Assembly: GCA_900169235.1 (NCBI GenBank)
Contig: FWCC01000005.1
Location: forward strand, 62,001 to 126,000
Origin: Zarea fungicola
Lineage: Eukaryota; Ascomycota; Sordariomycetes; Hypocreales; Cordycipitaceae
Length of the DNA: 64,000 nt
Direction: 5' to 3'
The translations under genes were made by a program, and so were the position numbers. This document shows positions 33,860-44,301 of this stretch, one piece after another. The stretch's first letter is position 1, and every line of letters starts with the position of its first letter. Under the pieces are notes generated by a model. The model was not told where the DNA came from, did not search any database, and saw only the letters and a program-made list of their open reading frames with translations.

Positions 33860-34084
33860 GCCGGCCGGCAAAGCGGAGTGGGTCAATTGAAGACTTCATT
33901 CAATCAATGGAGACGAATTTGGCTAGCAAGATCCAACGGACTGGTAGGGCTGACGTGAGCCGGAAATAAGGCCGTGAAACCTGTAAGCAGACAGTTCCAA
34001 GCTTGACTCGACTCATATCAGTAGGCGCTGCCACACCAAATCGAGCCAAGGCTCCCTTGTCTTTGCCGGCCGGCAAAGTAGTTT
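33860..34084. mobile_element. Candidate MITE-like element with 14-bp inverted ends
   Basis: The left end GCCGGCCGGCAAAG (33860-33873) is the exact reverse complement of the right end CTTTGCCGGCCGGC (34071-34084), about 225 bp apart, with no coding capacity between. No convincing target-site duplication was seen. Because GCCGGCCGGC is itself palindromic, part of the match comes free. Only the AAAG extension is independent evidence. Confidence 0.35.
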
Positions 34085-35170
34085 CTAGCGGTGCTTAAAA
34101 TGTAGCAGTCATCTCATCTCGATTGCCATCTTTTCTCCTCCCTCCTTTTCTTCCATGCCTTTTTAGAATGGTGAACTTGAGCATCGCAGAGCGAATCACG
34201 CGGCCATTCGGCCTTCCTCTCCCTCATAGGCTGGGCAAGGCGGCCATGACAGAAGGCTGGAGTGACAAGAAGCGGCTACCAAACAAGAGATGAGACATAT
34301 GGTGCATAGGCCGATGGCGGCTAACGGATGGTTTTAATGCTATAACTAGCGACATCTTGAACCTAGCGCTCTATGATTGTTTTAGCAGCAATGGCGTGGA
34401 GGTCGCTCTGGGCGTGCTGAAGTTCTTTATGACTAGTGGCGCTACAAACCCCTGCGCCAGTCATTTTCTTCATCTTCAAAGTTATGCTGGGTTCGTGCGT
34501 TTACAGCATGCATTGCACCACTGCCAATGCTTTTTTGAGTCTAGGACTCGCAGCGATACCTAGAAACTCACATGTCCGTAAGCCAGACCTGGCAGCGGTA
34601 AGAGCCAGATGATGACATAGATGAAAACTTGCTCGACATGTCACCATATGCTTTCAGTGAAGCTGTAGATTCCTATGGCTACGTAATGCAACATAAATCA
34701 AGCACATTCATTGCAATTAGTGCTGCACATGTACTGGCAGAGAATTTCTGCGAAATCAAATCAAATACGCGTTCAGCCCTAAAAAGGGCAGTTAAAAGGA
34801 ATCTACGATGGAAATGAAAGGATAGCTCGACTAAGCACTTGGCATAATAGCAAGGACATACAAGACTTTAGAAGCCAGTGTCGATAAGCCAAGAGTTGGT
34901 ATTAGAGGAAAGCCTTTGAATAGTAAGCTACTCATTTTAATGTTAAAGGGCGCTCAAGCTACGTTTTGAGCATAGTATATTTTAGGTGGAGGTCCTCATG
35001 CTAATCAGCAACCACGCCTCCATCTTGCGCTGCCCTGATACGTCAAATTAACAAATTTGATAACATTATCGTTTTACGGCATTCTGTGTGCTGTAAGATA
35101 ACTCAAAGGCAACTCAGTTCAAGCCAGTTTCTTGATACGCTCCACAAATGCAGCAAGCTGTTTTTGTGAA

Positions 35171-35178
35171 TATATAAA
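35171..35178 (+). promoter_or_regulatory. TATA box of the 207-aa secreted protein gene
   Basis: TATATAAA, 127 bp upstream of the ATG at 35305, on the coding strand in an otherwise mixed sequence. The spacing would allow a short 5' leader. Confidence 0.55.
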
Positions 35179-35304
35179 GTCGCAGCCTACCACCAGAGTA
35201 CCTAATATCTTGGCAATCTCACAACTTCTTTTTGGTCCTTTTTGTTTGTTACAGGCTAGCAAACTTTTCATCCAAATTTCTATTTGGCCCCTTCTGAGAG
35301 CACT

Positions 35305-35928
35305 ATGCGTCCACAAGTCTTGCCTCTAGTGGCATTTTCACTCGGATTTGTCCAAGCAGACTTGGGGACCTGTGGTACCCTCCACACCATTGATGGGACT
35401 AATGGTGGTGACGGATGCTGGAAGCGGCACTACTGGGAGACATTTTGGACGATCCGGCAGGACTTCTGCAGCCAATCCATACAGGCTGGCGATGGACCGT
35501 ATACCTGGACGTGGACCAAATTCGAAGCTAAAGGGCAGATCACATTGCAGCCGCACATGACAAACTCCCGTTGCTGGGATGCATTGTGGGACATCATCTT
35601 CCGATGCTTTGACTCGGACAGGGCAGGTGCTACCAACGATGGCCGGACTTATGAGACTGGGCAGTGGACCACGGATAACACGCAAAAGGAATGGTACTGG
35701 CTATGGGGTAACACACGAGACGGCTGGTGCAATGGCTGTGGGGACGGATGCAAGAATAAGCGATCTTTGGATATGGAACCGATGAAGAGATATTCTCCTG
35801 CTGAGTGGGAAGCTATCAGAACGATTAGTGCTGCTGAACAGGCTGCGATTGACGCTGGTTTTGCGACTGATCACAGGAAGCGTCTTGGGATTACATCAAA
35901 CCAAACTAATCAGGATACTTTCACATAG
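35305..35928 (+). CDS. Secreted cysteine-rich protein, 207 aa
   Basis: Single exon. The ATG at 35305 gives a clean signal peptide (hydrophobic residues 5-18, cleavage probably after Val-Gln-Ala). The mature part holds eight cysteines, an even number, including a Trp-Cys-Asn-Gly-Cys-Gly-Asp-Gly-Cys cluster, and many tryptophans (Trp-Glu-Thr-Phe-Trp, Thr-Trp-Thr-Trp, Glu-Trp-Tyr-Trp-Leu-Trp). After the cysteines comes Lys-Arg, a possible Kex2 site, then a C-terminal tail of about 50 residues without cysteine. This is the pattern of a secreted effector-like or antimicrobial-type protein of fungi. I do not recognise the family and assign no activity. It lies in the AT-richer gene-poor block. Confidence 0.78.
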   Translation: MRPQVLPLVAFSLGFVQADLGTCGTLHTIDGTNGGDGCWKRHYWETFWTIRQDFCSQSIQAGDGPYTWTWTKFEAKGQITLQPHMTNSRCWDALWDIIFRCFDSDRAGATNDGRTYETGQWTTDNTQKEWYWLWGNTRDGWCNGCGDGCKNKRSLDMEPMKRYSPAEWEAIRTISAAEQAAIDAGFATDHRKRLGITSNQTNQDTFT

Positions 35929-37426
35929 CTATAGAAATTACCCTTTCAGCAGCTTGATAGTGAGCTGATAAATTGGTTAAAAAGTTACTTGAATTAGATT
36001 AGGAGTGGATTGAAATCGGACATGGTTTTTGTCAGGACCAGAGTGCTATGTAACCACTGGGCCACAGAGACCTCACAAAGATCAAGTAATGTCCAGCCGT
36101 TGGCAGGACATCCCTAGCATCCAATATATACCTTCTAGGTCTGTAAAAGCTTTATTTACAGTCTTAATTGCTATCAGCTCTTCTGATCTAGATTATACAT
36201 ACAATTGGAATGTCTTTGTGTTGTGACCACTGAGTCAGCTCAAGCAGCTCTTTCTGTGAGGCTTGACTCCTGCCGCAGCAGCCTGCCGCTGATACGAGGT
36301 CATTACGGCGGCTAGGGAGGAAAGAGGAATCTGTCTTGTTTGTTGTTTGCTTTTCCTGCTTTTGCTTTCCTGTTTATAGAAGAGGAATTCTTCCTCTACC
36401 TGTAGCTAGATTTCTTCCATCAACAAGTTACATTTTGCATACCAGCCGTGAGAATCATCTCACAGCCCGTGCATCGTAACTGCTTGTGCTTATACTAACA
36501 CTTTGGTATACTAATAGTCTAGTACAACTGTCTTATAGAGAGGTGTAAGTGCCAGTGATGTAGGTAATTACCGCGGTGTTTACCATTATAATTACGAGTT
36601 TGCTGTATTCGATACATGCTATTCACACTCTCAAAAGCCCTCTTGAGTCTCTTGCATAACCAAGAGCTCGCTCCTGATTTCTTCAAAGGGTACGTCGCAA
36701 AGATCCCTCACGGCGACACTTACCTCTCACGCAGTTCTCAACTTGTCACCAACCTCATCAATTACTTCAAAATTCCGGAGCACTGTATTCTCACAAGACG
36801 GGGCGAGCTAGCAGAAAATCACAAGCGATCAATGGCATTTTCTGTTGTGAATTCGCAAGAAACAGTTCTTGGCTACAGTTACACTTAAAATGGAAATAAG
36901 TGTCATTCTCAAAGAATTTGAAATTGGTAACTTGATGATACTAAAGGTTTAGCCACTGGAGGAGGAGTTTTGCTTCTTATAAGTAGGTTGGGTTTGTTCG
37001 GGTAATAATTCTTTAATGTAAGCATCACCAAGAGTAGAACTCAAGGCATCTCACTGCAGGGAATGGTAAGAGCACTCAGCAGCAACATCGCAATTACAAC
37101 TGTACCAATGAGCAGGCAGAAGTGAATTCGGGGCGAAACTGCCCGATGTAGGTGATGATGACCCACTAGTATTCATGTGGCCGATGAGACTATAACTCCA
37201 AGACTTCGCATCAACTGCACACTCTAGGGTATCAGAACAGCTGCCTTGTTGTACTTATAGTTACACTCGCTCGGAACAGTACATCGTGCTGAGCCGCATT
37301 TTGTCCCAAAGACTCCACCAATATTGTTTAAAAAGTCTATTGCATGGGTTCTGTTTATGCGTCTTCTAGCCCCGTTAGCATTTATTGGCAGTTTCCGAGG
37401 TGATTATGGAACATCGTCAACACTAG
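35929..37426. other. Intergenic region
   Basis: No supported gene. A 90-codon + frame at 36616-36888 has neither a signal peptide nor a recognisable motif. AT-rich simple sequence is spread throughout. Confidence 0.5.
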
Positions 37427-37810
37427 CTAAATTTGAACGACCTCATAGTAACTGTAGCCATTGACAGCAACGCATCCAGTGGGACCATTATTGTTATCCG
37501 GCTCACCGCACCGAGCCTGGCAGGGATTGCCCGACAGCCCGCCCGGACAAATTCTAATCTTGAACTTGCCATACCCGTCGAACTCAAGAGTGTTTGTTGC
37601 TGGGGGAAACCTACGGCATCCAGAGCCGGAGGTTCCGCCCGAGGTACCCGTCAGTTGGCGGATGTCGCAAACTGCTCTATTCGGCGCACCGGAGAACATA
37701 GCTAAACCCCACCTAATGTCGGCTCCGGTTTCTATATCCGCTGCGGCATATGGCAACATACCGCACAGCGTGCTAGCGACAAGTGTTGTCTGAAGAAGTT
37801 TAAGGGCCAT
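37427..37810 (-). CDS. Small secreted cysteine-rich protein, 127 aa
   Basis: Single exon. The first 24 residues (Met-Ala-Leu-Lys, hydrophobic core, Ala-Ala-Ala) form a signal peptide. The mature chain has six cysteines, fitting three disulfides, with a Gly-Thr-Ser-Gly-Gly-Thr-Ser-Gly-Ser-Gly-Cys loop and Cys-Gln-Ala-Arg-Cys-Gly-Glu. It ends Tyr-Ser-Tyr-Tyr-Glu-Val-Val-Gln-Ile, a likely final beta strand. A TATA box lies 150 bp upstream. It is effector-like by size and cysteine content. Family unrecognised. It lies in the same gene-poor block as the 207-aa secreted protein, but the two sequences do not look alike. Confidence 0.75.
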   Translation of the reverse strand: MALKLLQTTLVASTLCGMLPYAAADIETGADIRWGLAMFSGAPNRAVCDIRQLTGTSGGTSGSGCRRFPPATNTLEFDGYGKFKIRICPGGLSGNPCQARCGEPDNNNGPTGCVAVNGYSYYEVVQI

Positions 37811-37960
37811 TTTGAACGCTACAACATGTTAGTTACGTGCTCAGTGTTCCAAACGAACAATGACATACCTCGATAATTCCCGATGTGCCTTGATGAGGAC
37901 CAAGATACTAACTGGTGTGCTGCTGTGGTATGTTTGAGCTCAAGTCATGGAGGGGACCAT

Positions 37961-37970
37961 TGTATTTATA
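37961..37970 (-). promoter_or_regulatory. TATA box of the 127-aa secreted protein gene
   Basis: TATAAATACA on the minus strand, about 150 bp upstream of the ATG at 37810. Confidence 0.5.
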
Positions 37971-39827
37971 GCTAGAACTGTGCCATTGGGTCTCTATCAC
38001 GCTCACTCACATTCTTTGACTCAAGTATCTTGTCAACTCTACCGATACGTGCGGAAAAGCCGAACTGTTGTTCTACACTAACACTGGATAGTACAAGCTT
38101 AAGACTGCTTAGTAGAGTATTCATAAGCGTGCCCCCACAGAGAAGACGGTATACCTCATGCTTACCCACTGACCTAAACTCGTGAAAATAATTTCAACAG
38201 GGCTCTCCGTTTATTTGACGCACCTTACTTTCCGTCAAGATTGGGTACGATTCTGCTTGCAGGCTTCTAGATATTTGACAATCAAGATAAGCAACGACCT
38301 CCTCGCACAACTCGAATCTCAACAGCGGCCCAGACGTCCGAGGCACGTCGCCTCTAATAGAAAGAATGCTACTATGGTTCGGTTTTGTAGATAATGCGAC
38401 GCAAAATGACTGTACATATGAATGCCCCAGGCAATGACAGGCTGTGTTTCAACAGAGCCTGACTTCATAGACGGAGCACTGGAAAGGTATCGCAGGCATT
38501 TTATTGACTGGAAGTAGTTGGTTCAGTTGGCGGTACTGTACGTTTCCGAGTTGAAGGAAGGCAGATACAGACCTTGTGCTAAATACAACGGGGTTAGCTA
38601 AATACGGCTTGGTATTACTTTTATAAAACCCCAGGTCGCCAAATCCTATGGGGGTTAGCTAACAAGCGAACTTCGATTGGGAATAGTAGCAGCTTTTGTG
38701 ACAACATATCCTTTCCGGTTCCGCTCTTCCATCCTTAGGTCACGAATCACGATACTCACATCGAGTCGGTATTTACTCGGGCAGAAGCCATTTCAAGCAT
38801 TCAAACGCCGGGCCGGAAGAGAGGTGACTGCTAGCTTTACTATATCTGTTCCCACCCTGGAATTTCCGTCAACATGAGGCGCGCCGCACCAATTTTATAC
38901 TAGTTTGCCCGGAAGGTCGTTGACCCGCTCCAGATGGAATATTTTAAATCCACTTACGTACAAAAGAGGGAATGCGTGTATTTAAATAGAACACACTAGT
39001 CGAGTCAAGGCAGATTGTTAGTATACACGGCGGTTGCCTTGTCGGTGAAGCCTGGTTAGTAGAATACCTTGAACGGAGTGAAAAACAGGGCGTCAGACGG
39101 AACTTGTCAGCGAATAAAGACGCACTCCCCAGATAGGAAATAAGGTTGTGTATTAACCTTGCAAATGTAAATATCCCCTAGTTTCGGATTACTTCCATTT
39201 TACTGGATCAGCTTGTAGTCCGCGGACAGGTCCACATGTACGGGTTTACCGATTACTGGCCACGTCCTGTGGGTAGATTATTATCGGTATTGATAGTGAG
39301 AAGATTTTCTCTCACCTTTTCCCCACGTACAGATACTGAAGCTGTCGCCTTGAGCGCTCTCTTCCATTCATCCTGATAGGCTCACCCGCTAGCTTCCGTG
39401 AACTATTGTAACTTCAACACTGTTAGTTGCGTCGGATGCCCGATGACTTCTCTGATTGCACAAATTAAGCCTTTGCTGCTTAATCTACGAGGCTCAAAGT
39501 GGTACATTAGTCCTAACTCCCTGCAACCCCAGTCGCAGATCTCCGGAAGACGTACACGGGTTCCACTCAGCACTATGCTCTTTTTGGTGGATTACCATTA
39601 TCACGGCGCAAACTACTTGCTTCAGGGGCTGGTGTTTAAGTGAAATATGTGCCCATCTGGATGTCAACACATTTGGGAGGCTTGGAATGGAAGCAGAGCG
39701 ATTTACAGTGCAATAAACGTCTATATCAAAAAGTAACAGTGAATCTAAAAGGGTCAACGTCCGACCGCAAAGTCTCATGTAGTAAAGTCTTATTTTTGCA
39801 AGTCGTTTCACATTCTTTTCTTATATA

Positions 39828-39860
39828 CAGACTATATACGGACTATATACGGACTATATC
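39828..39860. repeat. 11-nt tandem repeat (GGACTATATAC), three units
   Basis: Three nearly perfect units of GGACTATATAC lie just past the stop codon of the G1 peptidase gene, so they probably fall in its 3' untranslated region. Confidence 0.9.
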
Positions 39861-39862
39861 CT

Positions 39863-40655
39863 TTACACATACTGGCAAGTGACACCCGAGTCGCTGGCGC
39901 TGCAGTCGGTGATTGTCTGCCCGTTGGACGCAATGTTGTAAATGATACTGCCCGCAGCCGAGCTGCTGCCGCTGCCGCTCGTGGCCGAGGCGTCAGTGAA
40001 GCTCCAGGTGCCAAAGTTGGCCAGCGACTCGGCGCCGCCGCCGAGCTCAATGATCCACTCGGCGTCCGTGAGGCACAGCGACTCGCTCATATTGTCAAAG
40101 GGGGTATGCACCGAAGCGCCCGTGGTGAGGTTCTCCAGGCTCGACGTGCCCGACGTGGGCGACGTCGCGTTGACTGTCATGCGCAGCTTGTCACCGCCCT
40201 TGACGGGAAACTGGTCCCCGTAGTACACGGGCGGCTCCGGGTACCACTCATACCAGGCCGACACGGTGCCGTCGCCGAGAGCCTGGACGCCGGTCTGCAG
40301 GATGGCGCTGGAGCATTGTGCGCCTGTCTCTCGTATTAGAGATTTTGAAAAGAAATAGCTATTTTGGATAAAGGGGTGTCGAGGGGAACGTACCGTCAAT
40401 ACCGACCCATCCTGCGGCACCAGCGCTCGAATCCTGGCCGCTAATTACGGGGATGACAGTCTCGGCTGTGACACTGAGCCAGCCATTGCCTTCTTGCACG
40501 GCGCCGGCCCAGTTGCTGTCCGTGATGAACCCAGTGTCTGGGTGCATCTTGGCACGCAGAGGGCCACCGACAGCAGGACGCATCTGCTTCTCGGCAGGGG
40601 CGGCGAGGACGCCACCGATGACGGGGAGGAGAGCCAGAGTGTAGGTAGTCTTCAT
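39863..40655 (-). CDS. Secreted G1 family (eqolisin) glutamic endopeptidase, 240 aa
   Basis: Minus-strand exons 40655-40394 and 40323-39863. The intron has GTACGT, a CTAATAC branch and GACAG; phase 1 is restored to Gly. The start used is Met-Lys-Thr-Thr; an in-frame ATG nine bases upstream (40664) is also possible. A signal peptide ends at Val-Leu-Ala-Ala-Pro, followed by a short propeptide. Family landmarks: Ser-Asn-Trp-Ala-Gly-Ala, Gly-Trp-Val-Gly-Ile-Asp-Gly, Ala-Ile-Leu-Gln-Thr-Gly (catalytic Gln), Ala-Trp-Tyr-Glu-Trp-Tyr-Pro, and Ala-Glu-Trp-Ile-Ile-Glu (catalytic Glu). The usual Phe-Gly-Thr-Trp-Ser-Phe-Thr follows. These pepstatin-insensitive peptidases work in acid outside the cell. 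It is probably a nutrient-scavenging enzyme induced at low pH. Confidence 0.93.
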
Positions 40656-40664
40656 AATGAACAT

Positions 40665-42603
40665 TTAATTTTGTCTCTTTTTGTAGTTGTGCTCTGTCAC
40701 AATTTACAAGGCATGCGTGGATAATTTGGAGGAAGGACGCTGAATATATACATCATTTTACCGTCGTCAATACACGGCCAGACGCGGATTCCGGAGTTCC
40801 GCATATCTTTCCGCACATGACTTTAATCTCGCATTTTACATAAAAAAACGAGCTTCTAAAGGACATTACTGCCTTTGTGTCGATAGCCTTTCGGCCGGTA
40901 TTCGGTGGTGGTCGGTTCCCAAACACGCTAATGCTCCCGCCTTCCCGAATGAGCGAGATCGCCAAGAAGGCAACATGTCGATTTGCCTAAAATAAGTAGG
41001 TCGGGTCAGATACAGATCGGCAATGCATGCCGTGCATCCGTTCACACGACTTTTGAAATGATACCTTCTCCTTTGAGCCTTTATCCGGGACATGTGCATG
41101 GTGGGGTAGTAAGGCTGCAGTGTTGCTTCCGGCAGTTTATTAGTGCAGGACGCACGCTTCATAATGTCAGCAGTGAGGTAATACGTACATTACAGCTTAT
41201 CTGTAGTGTTCTATTTCCTTCCACGGTGTGCAATACCTTGCCGAATAGCCCAAAGCAAAAGCCATGTGGCCAGCAAGTCGACTTGATCAGCACTGTGATT
41301 GATCAAACCTGACGCGATTGCTCATTGCAGAGTAAATACGGCTGCGAGTAATTCATGAGCCTTTGCCCCGCTCATCCGACGTTGTCCCTCTAGATTCGCA
41401 TTGCCAGTCTTATTTCGCGATGCGGAGCAATTCGCCGTTGAGCGGCACACCCGTGGACAAGTCCCAACCCATACTCTCGAATACCTTCCCATGTATCATG
41501 GCAAACCTCTCGCCGATTCCTGCAGTGTTTATCGCAGAGTATGAAGCGCGTCAGAATACCCTCGGCTCTTTCCTTGCAGACCTGCAATTACCAAAAATCA
41601 TGGGGCTTGACCATCGACCGCACTGTATTCACGCCCGAGTCCATTGAATCCTTCGCACTGCTTGTGAAGCGCATTGACGGCTAGCTTGCGCCAGTTTGGA
41701 CATGATGATGGGGCCTCCCCACCTCCAAACCACACGAGCTAACACTTATTAAATGCTTGAGAATTATGCGGCATTTATTGTCGAAAAAAATTGATAAACA
41801 GTTGATTGTGTAATGCGTAGCCGGTTACCTAGTTCAAGTTGTACATGTAGAAAAAGTGTGAGGCAGGAAGAGTTCGTCGTGACGAAGCTCTGGGGCCCAG
41901 TACATCGGAATTCTGCAATATCAGCAAGCACCCAGCTGCCACTCGCAGCGTAGGATATCATGCATGACGACGAACTCTGAGAACAGATGCCAGTGGCGCA
42001 TACGGAGGATGCAGCAGTTTGGCTTGTAATACGTGGTTGCATAATGTGCAACCTCCAGTCAGTTTTACGAGCCGTAAAACGCATACAGCCATTTTAGGCA
42101 TTTATACAACACTCTAGGCCTCTTGAGACAGAATCTCGATTTTAATTTACAGACTACAGCAGGCCATTTCACTATCATAACATATAATTTACAAAGATAA
42201 TTATATTCCTTCTAATAATTATTGTGTGTAATAGAATAACTATATTATATTATTATAGCTTATTATTTCAGCCATCACAGTCTAGATGAAGAACCTGCAA
42301 CGAATTAGTGCTGCGTGTGTGGATGAAAATGATTGCAGTTGATTAAGAGACCTGATTAGCCAGCTTTAATTTTTGCGGAGACGTTAGTTTAAATGGGTTA
42401 GAGCGCTGTACAAATTCCTAAACTCGGTGCTTGTCTGCATTTTAGGCCAAGTGCTTACTTTTGTACCCGCGCAAAGAGCAGTCATAAATCGGCGCTCATC
42501 GCTCAGCAGCTCCAGTATTGAAGCTCGCCGCGCCCTTTATGCCCATTCCGCCCATTCTGCCGTCGAACTGAGTAGAGATATACGACAACAACAAAAAGCA
42601 ACC
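40665..42603. other. Divergent intergenic region
   Basis: Lies between the G1 peptidase (-) and nitrilase (+). TATATATTC on the minus strand near 40743-40751 may be the peptidase TATA box. 42130-42260 is extremely AT-rich. The 177 bp before 42604 are open in frame with the nitrilase but look like 5' leader. No gene supported. Confidence 0.5.
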
Positions 42604-43702
42604 ATGGCTTCCACCATACGTATTGGGACAGCCTCCCCGGCCACACAGGCAAGTACGGCAGAAACTCTAGATCAACTGTCCGCAATCGCGCACAAAGCCG
42701 CCTCGACCAACATTGACATTCTCCTGTTGCCCGAAGCATATATTGGTGGGTATCCCCACGGCACAACATTTGGCAGTGTCATGGGTGACCGAACTCGAGA
42801 AGGGAGACAGGAGTATGCAAATTATTTCGCTCAAGCTGTTGACTTGGGCGACACTGTTGGCGACGGGGCCGGTGCTGCCCTCAAGTGGGTGAGAAGAGAA
42901 GTTGAAGGCGCTTTCAACGAAGGCGGCGTAGCGAGAGGCGATGGCACGCGAGAGATTCTGGAAAATATTGCCAGAGACACGGGCGTATTCCTCGTGTTGG
43001 GGTTAATTGAAAAGGCGGGTGGAAGTCTTTATTGTGCTGCCGTGTACGTCTGTCCAAGGGAGGGCATAATTGGCAAGCGTCGTAAGATTTTGCCCGTAAG
43101 TTTCCCCTTTTTTTGTCTTATTCTACCCCATCATCTCGCATATATCTTTTGCACAGCCGTTACTGATGACTTTATTCTAGACTGCCATGGAACGTCTAGT
43201 GTGGGCTCAAGGCAGTCCCAGCACACTCAAGGCTGTGTCCACGACCATTCGCGGAACACGCATCAACCTTGTTGCCGCTCTCTGCTGGGAGAATTATATG
43301 CCTCTCCTGCGTCAGAGCTTGTACAATCAAAACGTGAACCTCTGGCTGACCCCTACAAATGATGATGGAGAGAACTGGTTGCCACTGGTGCGTAGCATTG
43401 CTTTCGAAGGGCGATGCTTCCTCATGAGCAGCACCATGTGCAAGCGAGACCCAGATCATACCGGTGAGGACTCGGGAGAAAAGAGATACTTCACGTGTGG
43501 AGGTTCATGCATTATTGGCCCCTACAGCAATATTCTTGCCGGGCCACAGTGGGAGGATGCTGACAACCTAATTTACGCGGATGTAGACTTTCAAGAGTGT
43601 ATCCGTGGAAGGCTGGATCTAGACGTGGCCGGGAGCTATTCTCGGCATGATAGCTTCAAGCTACACGTAGAAGGATTAGACATGACACCATTGCCGTACT
43701 GA
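42604..43702 (+). CDS. Nitrilase family hydrolase, 337 aa
   Basis: Exons 42604-43095 and 43181-43702, phase 0. The intron has GTAAGT and TTCTAG. I chose the ATG at 42604 because ACCATGG is a strong context and the protein then starts like other nitrilases; the frame is open further upstream to 42427 but that part is low-quality sequence. The catalytic triad can be placed: Glu44 in Leu-Leu-Pro-Glu-Ala-Tyr, Lys161 in Gly-Lys-Arg-Arg-Lys-Ile-Leu-Pro, and Cys199 in Ala-Leu-Cys-Trp-Glu-Asn-Tyr-Met-Pro. The Cys-Trp-Glu-Asn form is typical of true nitrilases/cyanide-hydratase-like enzymes, so hydrolysis of a nitrile to acid (or amide) is expected. The substrate is unknown. The gene ends 600 bp from the convergent sugar transporter. 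Confidence 0.92.
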
Positions 43703-44301
43703 GTCTTCGGCTAGCATTTAGAGTGATGAAGGCCCTGCTCATTTAGGGCAGTTGTGCTCTAGTTGGCGTCTGCGGCATGCAATGGTACCAGCCCGAAATG
43801 GGTCAGAACAGCAACTAATACAAGCCCAAAACTTCAATTAAATTTAATTTAAACAAAATTACAAACTATAACCCAGAATGGCCCCAAAAACGCGCGTGGA
43901 ACACAACCCGGCTATATGCAAGTTCAATTGATGACATCTCCGACGCTAAGATCATCGCCGTCCCCAAACATGGGACCAGTCTAGCCGTCGGATATTTTTT
44001 CGGCATATTCTGGATGCACACTTCTATACTTTCCCTCTCTTATGTGTCTTCTGTGGAGCCTTCCTCGGCTTATATTGGACGCGATTTAATTCATAGACAC
44101 GCTCGTGTGGCATAAAAAACATGGTAACGCTTGTTCAATTCATCTCCCATTGGTATCGTTGTAAGCAAAACTAGTATAAGCATCCCATATAAACCAAGAT
44201 TCAATCCAGAAACCAACTAGACAAGAAGCAGCTCAGAATTTGGAGAGCCACATATTAAATGATCCGGGAAAATCTCATCATCCCCAACACACTGGTAGCG
44301 C
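43703..44301. other. Convergent intergenic region
   Basis: 3' flanks of nitrilase (+) and the sugar transporter (-). AT-rich stretch at 43835-43875. No gene. Confidence 0.6.

Larger units (their letters stand above)
32480..35304. other. Gene-poor, AT-richer region
   Basis: No supported gene over 2.8 kb. Two short minus-strand frames at 33220-33671 overlap in different frames and could be one decayed coding stretch, unrecognised. A candidate short inverted-repeat element lies at 33860-34084. The right end is the promoter of the secreted protein at 35305. Confidence 0.5.
37811..39862. other. Intergenic, AT-richer region
   Basis: No supported gene in 2 kb. It has two direct copies of GGGGTTAGCTAA-type sequence near 38588 and 38649, about 60 bp apart, and a tandem repeat at its right edge. 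Confidence 0.5.

Noticed and set aside
36616..36888. 90-codon + strand frame
   Set aside because: No recognisable domain and no splice or secretion signal; could be a decayed fragment but cannot be supported.
38588..38661. Two GGGGTTAGCTAA-type direct copies, with a similar word near 62053
   Set aside because: Too short and too few to argue for a regulatory site or an element end without a genome-wide count.
41764..42084. 106-codon minus-strand frame with several cysteines
   Set aside because: No signal peptide despite the cysteines, no supporting promoter or homology cue, and it sits beside very AT-rich DNA.
42427..42603. Longer nitrilase start at 42427
   Set aside because: The upstream frame is open, but its sequence lacks family resemblance, while ACCATGG at 42604 matches the usual protein start.
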